A DNA stretch of 64,000 nt, taken from Uloborus plumipes. Its lineage: Eukaryota > Arthropoda > Arachnida > Araneae > Uloboridae. The DNA lies in NCBI GenBank assembly GCA_038373865.1, contig JAXGGA010002163.1, forward strand, positions 62,001 to 126,000, in the 5' to 3' direction. The notes under the pieces are model-generated. The model did no database searches, had not been told where the DNA came from, and worked only from the letters and a program-made list of their open reading frames with translations. The position numbers and the translations under genes are program-made. The first letter of the stretch is position 1. Each line of letters opens with the position of its first letter. Below, one piece after another: positions 37,301 through 49,300 of the stretch.

Positions 37301-40300
37301 TTTTCAATCAATTGTTTAAAAATCCCCCCTAGCCTGGCAGCAAACAATCCCACAGTTTCATCATCTCTCATTTGACATGAAAAATAGGATTTCCATAGAG
37401 CAGCTACTCCGGCCAAAGATGGGGGTTCAAAATTTGTTTTTAAATTTGTCCACGCTTCATGTGGATCTTCAAGGTCATCAATTAATGCCTTTATTTCACT
37501 ATCTAAATTTAAATATATGATAGCTAAGGCCTGAAAACAGCGTTTCTTATCCACCTAGGTAATTGGGGTTTCTATTTTATTTTGGGTAACCATCCCTTTC
37601 CATTAGAATCATTTTAACATCTTTGGACCAAGAAGCCCAATTATGGGAACCCAACTTTTCTATGTTACGATAATCTTTATCCATTTGTCAAAAAAAATTC
37701 CGTTCACTCCGGTCGACCACAAAAACCAAACGGTCTGCTACCACTTGTTAACTTATGCTAACGTAAATACGAGGCCGAGGTAGTGTGGTCGGCAGAAGTG
37801 AAAGGAACAGATAGGCATTTTAACAAACAGTATAAATTTATTTTAACCAAAATATTGTAAACATTGAAAAATTTGATACGCCCAAAAAGTTTTGAAGTTT
37901 CAAAAATACCCCCCAATTTTAGTTAGAAAATTTAAAAAGTCCTAGAACAGAATTCGGAGTTCACCCATTAGAATATTCACAATAATACCATCTCTGGAAC
38001 GGAAGTCCACCGGTTGCAGCTGGTACATAGTCCACCTTTCCGGGTATGGCGTCACAGTCCACAGCTCAACTTCAATTTCTGCCGCTTGTCTGGTATACAG
38101 GCCTGACGAGGCGTTCCATTATCCAAGGGATAGGCACAGTCAGACACCAGAAAGTTATCATTCAGAAGGAGCCAGTTGGTTTGGTCGCCGCATGACCAAA
38201 AATTGGGAAAGCAGGTTACAGCCATATAAGTTTCATCTTAGTAACTTGAAGATTTTTATAGCGGTGGAATGATAGAACTGTCCGCAGTGACTAGTAGGTG
38301 AGACTCTCAAAATCCCCGAACCAAAAAACTCGTTCGGCCAAATTCTTAACAACGTGTAAAACAAATTCCCATGTATGCCTGCATGGTATAACAGAAGTGG
38401 TTGAAGGCACCAGCCTTTTCAAAGAATTACAGCACCACTAAACGAAAAGCACACCCTGCGTGCACGCAGAAACAACACAGTGCAAAGACGACAACAACAA
38501 CACTAAGACATGACAGGACAGATCTGAATACTCAGCTTGGAAAGTCTACCACTCTTAGTTGCAGACGATAAAACGTAGTGGCGTGACGTCAAGACAGAAT
38601 TTAAATAGAACTATAGTAAAAATACAACTCAACTTTAAAAAACACAGCTTAGGGAAATTTCTTAAATTGTTTACCCTCTTCGAGGAAGCAAGTTGTTCCT
38701 CAACACTAAAGCTCTGACGTCACACCATTACGGAAACATGCACGTTCTGTCACTAGTGATGGGATTGTTTGCCGGCGTGCTAGGATGAAAAATAAAAATA
38801 AAAAATGGGTTTTTTCCCCGGGACGAGCAGGCAAAGAAAGTAGGTGCAAATTAACATTTTTTTTTTTTTTTTTTAAACAATTCGTTTAGCGACTTTCTCC
38901 AAGAAAAAAAATAAAGGGCCATGCTAACATTTTAAAATATTTTTCCATGTTTTCTTATTACATTGATAAACACATATATTTTTTTCTAAGAAAAATAAAA
39001 ATTCATTCTGTGTAGGGTTAGATACACCAGAAGATTCTTAATTTTGAATGTGAACTAAGGTTCCAAACTGCTTGTACTAAATTAAAATTAAAAAAAATAT
39101 ATATATTCTGGCTTTTACAATTTTTTGTCATTATTTTTTTTTCCTTCTCAATATAGTTTTTCTTATTCTATGCTTATACTTAATTGTTTCATTTTGTTTC
39201 AGTCTGTCTTGATTCCAGAATACACAGATGATGAATATGTCCAGCATCTTCAGCGGGAAGGCTGGACAAGATTGGAAACAGATCATTTATTTGATTTGTG
39301 CCAGAGATTTGACTTAAGATTCATTGTAATACAAGACAGATGGGACAGAACTCGGTTCTCAAACAGAAGTATTGAAGATCTCAAAGAACGTTATTATAAC
39401 ATTTGTAATACACTTGCCAAAGTGAGTAATATCTATCGAAGATTAATTTTTAAAAATTTCAGCAGTTAAAATATTTGACTGATTATTAATTGCAATCATC
39501 TTTATTTGTATTCTAAGCATATATTTTGTTCCAATTGTACTTATTAGAATTTTGTAATTGAAACACATTTTATTTTAACACCTTGCATAGAAGTTTGACA
39601 AGGTCCCATTTAGAGAATGCTGTTTAGTTTTGGTCTCCTTTTTTTAAGAACGATATTAATCTAATATAAAGGGTTCAAAGAAGGGCTACAAAGTTAGTAA
39701 AAATACTTTCTAGTTTAGAATTGATTCCTGGTTTAGAATGTTTAACATGTATAGTGTTGAGTGAATGAGAGTAAGAGGGGATATAATCTCAATATTAAAA
39801 TCATTTTAATGGAGGTTATTCATGGGCTAAATTTCTGCACAGAGGGTAAAATGAGGGGTCATTGTCTTGTGCTTTTCAAACCCCTAGCTGATTTTGAAAT
39901 CAAGGAAACTAACTATTTCAACAAGATTGAAATCATTTGGAATAGTTTACTAAAAGCAGCTGCTACTTGCAATGGAATGGATAGTTTTAAATAGGCTCTG
40001 GGTCTTCTTTGGAGAATGGTAATCTGATATGACCACTTGCTGTGCCCAGAACTTGTGGGAAAAAAAAGGAAAAGGGAGAAAATAAATTGCTCTTTTAGAT
40101 GTAACATCTGTTGTTTCTGAACTGATAAAGGGGGAGGAGGGATTTTTTCGGTTAAGTTTCAAAATTAAAAACTAGACATGTTACTTAACTATCCTTTTAT
40201 TAAATGAAGAATGCTTTACACTGAAGTGACAAAAGTCATGAGATAGCAATATGCAAATTTTCAGATGGCAGTAGCATCGCATAGAACAGGTATAAATGCG

Positions 40301-43300
40301 CAGTGCTTTTACAGAGCTTTCATTTCTGTTCAAGTTATTCATGTGAAGAGGTTTTAACGTGATGATGACCGCACGACGTGAATTAACAGACTTTGAACGC
40401 GGAATGTTAGTTGGAGCTAGACGCATGGGTCATGCCATTTCGGAAATCGTTAGAGAATTCAACATTCCCAGATCCACTGTGTCAAGAGTGTGCCGAGAGT
40501 ATGAAATTTCAGGCATAACATCCCACCATGGACAGCGCAGTGGTCGACCGCCTGCACTTAAAGATCGAGACCGGCGACGTCTGCAAAGAGTCGTAAATTC
40601 TAACAGACAAGCAACACTGCGTCAAATCACCGTAGAAATCAATGTGGGACGTACAATGGACGTGTCTGCTAGAACTGTGCGGAGAAATTTGGATTTCTTG
40701 GGCTATTCCAGCAGAAGACCGACTCGAGTGCCTTTACTGACAGAACGACATCGCTTGCAGCGACTCTCGTGGGCACGTGAGCATATCGGTTGGTCCCTAG
40801 ATGAATGGAAAACCGTGGCCTGGTCCGATGAGTCACGATTTCAGCTGGTAAGAGCCGATGGTAGGGTTCGAGTGTGGCGCAGACCCCACGAAGCCATGGA
40901 CCCAAACTGTCAGCAAGGCACTGTTCAAGCTGGTGGTGGCTCCGTAATGGTGTGGGCTGTTTTTTCATGGCATGGACTTGGTCCTCTAGTGCGACTGGAC
41001 CGAACATTGACTGGAAATGCTTATGTGCAGCTACTTGGAGATCACTTGCAGCCATTCATGGACTTCATGTACCCAAACAACGATGGGATTTTTATGGATG
41101 ACAATGCGCCATGTCACCGGGCCACAACTGTTCGCAATTGGTTTGAAGAAAATTCTGGACAATTCCAACGAATGATTTGGCCACCTAGATCGCCCGACAT
41201 GAATCCCATTGAGCATTTATGGGACACCATCGAGAGGTCTGTTCGTGCCCAAAATCCTGCCCCATCAACGCTATCACAATTATGGACGTCTATCGAGACA
41301 GCATGGCTCAATATTCCTGCAGAAGACTTCCAACGACTTGTTGAGTCCATGCCACGTCGAGTTGTTGCACTTCGCCGGGCAAAAGGAGGGCCGACACGAT
41401 ATTAAGAGGTATCCCATGACTTTTGTCACTTCAGTGTATGCTAAATATGATCGACTAGAAAAACAATGTTAACCAAGCTCAAATTTCTATGAAATATTAT
41501 CTTTACAATTTGCTTTATTCATTTTGTTCTTTAAATTTTAATCATACCCTTTTATTGCTTTTGTTATATTTTACTTTTAGAAGTTTAAATTTATATTTGC
41601 TAGTTTTTAAGCAATATTTAGGAATGTAAGATTTTGTGAATTGGTAGTTTTGAGCAAAATAGTTTTTTACTTTTCCAATGTTACGTATAAGACATTGAAT
41701 TTACTATAAAAAATCAAGAAAGTCCTTAAAAAGAAATCCTTAAAAAGTCCCCCTTTTTCTCCTTAGAAAATATACTTCAGTGTTTTAAATTAATTTACTT
41801 TTCTGTTGTTCGAACTTTAACTAAAACTAGGTACGAGCAGTTGGAAGTGTGGAACCAAAATTAATCACATATGATGCTGATCATGAAAGAAGAAGAAAAG
41901 AACAACTTATTAAACTATATGATCGAACACCAGAACAGGTAATTTGTTTTCTGTTTTGCTTTGTGAATGTGTATGCTTATAATGTATTTATTTATTTGTA
42001 TGTGTGTCATAAATGTTGCTTCGGCTAAAAATTAAGTTTTTATCTACAAGTATTGATCTTTTATTTAAGTCAAATTGTAATGTTTTTTTTTTCTTTTTTT
42101 TCTCAAAGAAGATGGTAGGGCAAGTGAGTGTGTAGAAGGGGCGGGGGTAGAAGAACTTTTCAATGTTTCAAATACTTCGGATGTACAATAATAAGAAAAA
42201 ACACTTCTATTGTCTTCAATTACTGCAGGGGAAATACCATAACCCTCTAAAGCTATAAGGAATTTTGACTTATTTATATCAAGTGAGAAATGCTCAATCA
42301 TCATTGAAAAGAAAAAGTAAACTAAAACATGAAGACATTATATTATAAATTCTCCAATGGGGGGAAACATTCTTCCAAAGTGTTTCTTCATGCAAACATT
42401 TATCTAATTCAACACTTCTACTGTATGTTTGATTATGTAATCTTTGTGTATTACATAAAATCGATCAGTGGAGGTTTTTTTTAGCTAAAACTTTTTTTCC
42501 CCTTTTTTTGTGTGTGGGGTATTACATTTACTATTTCAAAGGTTGCAATTTATTTTCTATTGTTCATTATTCTGTTTCTGTTTCATAAATACTTTCTGGG
42601 ACATTTTCTATTCACTTATTTTTAGTTTTGATTTATAATTTCTTTGAACGTGCAGTAAATTCCCGATTATCCACGGAATAGGGGCATGGTAACAATGAAT
42701 AAGCGAATACCACGGATTGTCCAAAAAAAGTAAGAAATGATACTAGTGTATGCAATATCAAAAAAAGTCCATAACACAAAACATATATTTAAATCATAGC
42801 TGAAAATAATGACAATAAGTGTAAAAAATATCTTTAAAAGCTAAATACGACTAATAACAAATTCGCACTTTTATGCATTTTGTAAATCATCACCGTAAAT
42901 AAAGTAAATAAAAGTGAAAGAATCATGGACAACCCAAATCATGGATAGTCTGACTGCAGATAATCAGGAGTTTATTGTATACTTATAAGCATAATTTCAT
43001 TTTTAATTTATTTATTCTTTTTTTAAGAGAATAATATAAAAGCATAAACTTTTTCTAATGGATACAGATTTTAGATCCAAAACTGTTTTATGAATGCAAG
43101 TCAAAATAAAAACTAAAATTATTGACTAATTTATTTAATTTCAAACTCTGGAAAATTTTTCAGCAACATAATTTCAGATTTTGGAATTTGTCATTATTCC
43201 TACTCAGGGGCTTAGAGAAGGGGGTTGGGGATTTGTTGACCCCTTGTTGTTACAGTCCTATAACAATAAGGACTGTACAACGCCCCCCCCCCTCTCAGTA

Positions 43301-46300
43301 GAAGAAAATTATGGCTTTGCCCTGAGGGTAAAAAGAGTCTGTCTCCCTGTATGCCGATGAAAAACTTTTTCTTTAAGGTGGAAGAAGAGCAAACTCTTAT
43401 AAATGAATTACGAAAAATAGAACTTCGTAAAAAAGAAAGAGAAAAGAAAACCCAAGACTTACAGAAGCTTATCACTGCAGCCGATAGCAGTCAAGGAGAA
43501 ACTAAGCGCCTTGAAAAGAAAGGACCAAAGAAGAAGGTTCTTCAACAAAAAAATATCAAAGCAGAAAATGCTGTAAGTAGATTTTTATTTATTTATTTAT
43601 TTTAAACTCTCGTCTTAACATTTTTAATTTATTTGTTTGCTAATGTTGCTATAAGCTTTAATTTTATAACTATATCTCAATTGAAGGTGTTGAACAGATA
43701 AATTTGATATTGTTACTATTACACATATTATTTAAAACAAAATAATATGTGAAACAGTAACGATATCAAAGTTGTTTATTCTTTAAAATTGCTTTTAAGT
43801 ATAGTACTGAACATTTGTTTTATGTTATTAAAATACACCTGGGTCCTATTCGTGTATTTAATCTTATTTTACTGCTTTTCTTAATTTGCTCATGGGAAAA
43901 ACTAATATTTGTGAATTAAGGGCATTAACATAGTTATTTTTCAATCCTTTTGCTTTCACTTTTTAGTTTTAATTTTAAAATGTGAGTGTTTTACTTCATG
44001 CTTAAACAGAGATAACTATAAGGATACTAATATTTTTATTATCCTATTACTACTACTACAGAGATACTAATATTTTTTATTTAGATAGGAAGAAATCAGT
44101 TATTTAATTCAGTAAATAATTAATGCAGGATTATCTTTTCATTATTAACACTGAATTTAAATTAGATTGAAGTGGGATATTTGATGAAATTATCAAGTAA
44201 TTAGTGTGATTAAGTCTACAAGTAACTAGTTGCAAGTAACTAGACGCAACTAACAGTAGATCAATTACGAACTCCCATTTAAATGATCTCCTATCATTTT
44301 ATCATATTAAATAAAGTTTTCATAGTTCTCTAATTTTATTTTTTTTTCTTTTTTTAGATCTTAAGTATAGATTAAAAAATAAAAATACCAAACATAAAAA
44401 AAAAAAAAAAAAAATCAATAAAATGTAATTTACAATTCTTTGTAAAAGGAAGTTTATCTACTATATTCTATCTATTGTATTCTTTGTATACATTTCTTTT
44501 GTATAAACATTAGATGTTTTTACGATTAGTATGTTTTACATATTTTTTAAATTGGAAAATTATGATTGCAACATGATGATTATAAATAGTTATTTGTAGT
44601 AAAATGCAACACATAAAATTATCAATGAATGTCTTTCTTTCCAAAATCAATTTCTTGTGTACGATATCAAACAAATTCAGACAAGAAACATGTTTAACTA
44701 TATCTTTAAAAGTGTTAGAAAATTTGCTGAAAACTGAGAAGAATCAAGAAGTTTTGTTGAAAAAACTGAAAAAGTTAGAGAATTTTTTTTACAAAATATG
44801 AACTTGGCAAAATAAATTGGTTTACACAATTAGTGGTCTCCCTGTTTTCAGACATGAAAAAAAATACTTTTTTTTATCAATATTTTCACAGACTGTCTGA
44901 GTTTAAAAAGAAAAAATATATTGTTGTTAAACTGGAATGTATGATGGAGTAGATTTTGAGTATCCTGTACACAAAATAATGTACTAATTTCATAAAAAGA
45001 TAAGATTCTACTTGACACAAGTTACTTTTCTTATTCTTATGTTACAAAATCTATAACACCTGGATAGTTAATAGATGATGAAATCATAACAATCTAGAAC
45101 ATGTTTTGAATGTACAGCTAAATCAAAGAGTTTACATTGTTAACCTACAGCCATAAAATAAATAACAATGATGTCCATAAAATTTAACAAAACGACCTTA
45201 ACAGCACAAATGAACGGAAACACTGTAGACACATGCTTCGGCACTACAAGGAATACTTTTTTCTATGCAAAATTTCGAGCTTATGAATGAAAAGACACCC
45301 ACAAAATCCTAATTTATCATCATGAATTTGCATTTGTTACTGAATTTTATTTCAGTGGGCAGCGTAAAAGAAGTTAAGTGGTCAGATACTTAAGGTAGAC
45401 TTTAAGACAATAATCTAAAAGACTTGTTTTTAACTAATATTAAGTCAATAATTTAAGATACCATGCACATTTCTGTACCTCAGAACCAGAAGTTCAAAAA
45501 TGGCGATTTTCACTTTATTACTGCATTGTATGTAGTCTTATTCCGTTTGGCCCATGAGAACATTACTCTTTAAAAGAAATTCCTTCACTATTATTTAGTA
45601 GCATTAAAAGAGTGAGAGTCCCATCCATTTGCAAGCATCTGACAATAGGGTAGTTTTCGATTTTTCAATTTTATTTTTATATGATAGAGTAACATGTGTG
45701 AACATCATCGGTGAAAAAATTTTTGCGATACAATAAGTAGTTTTTTTTTAAATAATTTTTAAAGTTCAAGAAAATGTGACGTCACTCGGCTGCGGAAGAA
45801 ACGTCATCGGTACTTCCGCCGCGCCTCAGCCGACCGGGAGAAGCGAGGGAAACGCTTGGCTACGTTGAAGACGCACTTGAAGACTATTAACTCCTCGTGA
45901 TTTTGGAAGATTTAAATCGCTCGTCCTCTCGAAAATAGGCAAAAACCATCATTGATGTCACTTGAGGGAGATTGTTGGACTGTCCTTTGACGTATCCTGT
46001 CTCCATCATGCATCAAAAGGATTATTAAATATCTAAAAATTAAAAATAACTACGCGCTCAAAATGTCAGTAGCGATAACACGGGTCCGTCGCGGAGAGCT
46101 GAGAATTGAGGCCGAGTGACGTAACTCGTGACGTATCAGAAAAGCGCGCTTTTGCGCGTCGGATTTTTAAAAATTCATTAAAAATCAATCGTTGTGTTTT
46201 AAAATACGGCAGTGGTGAATTTTGGAGTTTTGAGGGTCAAGTAACAATATTTAATGATCAAAATGGGGATTTTTAATAGGTCACAACTACCCTATTGTTT

Positions 46301-49300
46301 TCACCCTCTACTGAAAAGTGTTGAAAATGGACTTAATTAGTCTGGTTTTGAGGTACAGATTTGACTCCTCTCATCTCTACATTATTTGAGAATGGAGTGA
46401 TGTATTTGTGTTATGCAACTGCAATATGCATGTGAGCTTTACTATTTTCTGAATATAGTTGTTTATAAATGAAAATATTTTATGTTTTTAGCTAAAGCAA
46501 CTAATTTTTGTTGCTAAATTGAGATTAATTCTTTCTCTTTTATTATTCATTCATTTTCAAAGAATGACCGTGTTAAATTTTATTAATGAACATTAAAAAA
46601 AATGTGTGCCTTTTAGAGTGTTGATTCTGCTGGAATCAAGTTTGCTGATTTTAAAGGAAGTGGAGTCACAGTTCGAAGTCAAAGGGTAATTATAAACTTA
46701 TAATTGCATGCTTTGCAGCTTTTGATATAATCTCAAATAAACTTTTTTTTTCTTTTTTTCCACAAATGATTGTACGATGCATTGATAAAGTATAATAGAT
46801 TCCTAAAACATAAATTACTTCTTTGTAAAAGTTTGGATTCCTGACTTGGAACAGTGCTTGGAAATGATTTTCCTTTTGAAGCACTGTAGAAACTGGTTGA
46901 ATTTGGATTTTATTCTCATACATTCCTTGATTTTCAATTTTAGTATTCATTTTATTTAAATGTATACTACATTTCACTGATACTTATAAAACTGGATGAA
47001 ATCTCTTGCTTAATTTTGAAAATTTTTATTTAAAAAATATCCACGAGTTAGAATTAACTTTTCAAAGACTATAGTTGAAATGTTATGAGCAAATGGTGAG
47101 TGTGTGTAATTTTTGAGATTTGTTTTGCTATCAAAATTTTTTCATTGGGGTTCATTTATGCATTTAGTACCAGGGGACCGAGCCCGCTCGGTTAAAAAAA
47201 AAAGAGGTTTGTAAACTTGTGTTTTTTTCTAAAATGCGAAGTACTTATTTAGATATACTTGAAAAGCATTTGTAAGCCTTTGGTTGCAATTATGCTTTCA
47301 AAACAGCCCTAATTTGTTTAAAAAAAACACAACCTTATTTAATCCATGCTCACCGTAAAATCACACCCAATTTCATTTCATTTGCCGCCTAAAGCGCGGG
47401 AGGGGTTGATGAGAATGGATGCAGAGTCCATGTTCTCCAGTACGCATTTGGTTCCATTTGGTTTTGACTTTCACTTGACTTCACACTCCAAGGTTCCCCC
47501 CGTACATACCACAACTCGTAGTTTAACCGGGATGGGGCTTTGAAGAGCGCTCTGTTAATTTTTGAACCAGGCCCAAGGGCCGAGCAAACCCTTGGCCCAG
47601 CATCCCCCAGAGGTATCGTTTCACTTGGAGGATTTTATGACCACGAACATTTTTAACGTCCCCCAGCCAAAATTAATGAAGACGGTGGATCTTTGATCGT
47701 TCGTTCGTTTTTGGGCTATATGCCCAGGTTTTTTTGATGAGGACTACAATCTAGTGTTTTTCCTCCGTTACATGTGATTTTTATTACATATATCTTGTAC
47801 AATGTCAATGTATGAAAGAGTTACATCACTAAGGAAGAAAAGTACATCCGGAGCTGGAGTGGGAGTTCAACCCACCATCTCAGAGTTATCGGCAACACGC
47901 CTTAGACCGCTCGGCCACTGAGACCCCGATCTTTGATCGGCTGGGCTTCCTCTATATGATCGGACCGGGACCCTCTGGTTACGAGTCCGACGATTTACCG
48001 ATCGGACGAACGCGGCCCACACCCAATTCTAACTTTCTTTTGATCGATCTCTTTTAAATTTCAAAAACAATAAAATTCTAACGTGTTGCCAAAACTCGTT
48101 TGCCAAATACCATAAAAAATTAAATTTACGCTGATGTGATTAAATATGAAATCCATTGTTCTAATAAAACGTGGTTGCTATGAAACAGTAACAATAAGAG
48201 TAATCATAAAGAAAGTGGCGAAAGAAAGCTCGTCAAACTTCTAATGAAGGCACAAAAAACGGGGTTTTTTGTGAAAACTTGCGTTTTTACAGGAAAAAAA
48301 GCCGATGTAGATGAACTCAAAAACCAAAACTTTATCTTAATACAAAATTTTATCAAAATCGTTAGAGTCGTTTTCGAGATCCGAAATATATATATACAAG
48401 AATTGCTCGTCTAAAGATATTAGATAGATGTAATTTTGTTTTGAAACTTATTATTTTAAGAAAATTGAGTTTCGTATTTATTGATTTTTTACCTGAAATA
48501 TGTTACTAAACACTCTTGAGGAGGAAAAAAAGTGTTTGAAAACTAACTGTAACACTTTTATACTCAAGTTTTAAAAGTTCAAGATTGTTTTACTTGAAAA
48601 GTAAAACAATCCGATTTTTATATCGTGTAAGTTACCATAAAATTGAAGAAATGTCGCTGGACAATCACCACTGCTTTTATCCCATGGCTTTTGAATAAAT
48701 GAAACAGCCTGTATAAGACACTATCTAGTGAAGCCTTGCTTTAACATTTCAAAAAACAATAACAATTTAACGTTGCCAAATATCATAAAATTTAAACTCG
48801 CGCTGATGTGATTAACTATGAAATTCATTGTTAAATTAAAACGTGATGGTTGCTATGAAACGGTAACAATTGATAATAATCATAAAGAAAATGGCGATAA
48901 AGAAAGCGTCTCAAACTTACTTAATGATGGCACAAAAAAACGGGGTTTTTTGTGAAAACTGGCGTTTTTACAGAAAAAACGCCGACGTAGATGAACTCAG
49001 AAACCAAAACTCCATCTAAATACCAAGTTTTATCGAAATCGTTAGAGCCGTTTTCGAGATCCGAAATATATATATATACAAGAATTGCTCGTTTAAAGAT
49101 ATTAGATAAGAGCCAGCGATTTCTTCTTAGAATTTTTTTTTTCATAGTTTCACATTTTATTGTGGGAGTTGAAAAAAAAATATATTCTAATAATTATTTT
49201 ACTCTAAATTAGCTGTACTGGTCAATAAATTTCGTTTATGTCAATTTTCTTTTGTACACTATTTAAAAGCAATGAAAATGCTGAAAAAATTTTCAATATT

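Larger units (their letters stand above)
32319..38929 (-). mobile_element. Copia-type LTR retrotransposon, full length
   Basis: Two direct LTRs of about 1.18 kb (32319-33495 and 37746-38929), both TG...CA, are nearly identical. The 5-bp target duplication tttta flanks the element (32314-32318, 38930-38934). On the minus strand the order is 5' LTR, primer-binding-like site, gag, protease, integrase, reverse transcriptase, RNase H, polypurine tract, 3' LTR. Integrase before RT marks it as Ty1/copia. The element lies antisense in DMAP1 intron 4, about 270 bp before exon 5. Confidence 0.97.

Noticed and set aside
47860..47927. Functional minus-strand tRNA-Ser/Leu
   Set aside because: The tRNA-like part is the head of a 228-bp SINE with target duplication, and no complete acceptor stem was found.
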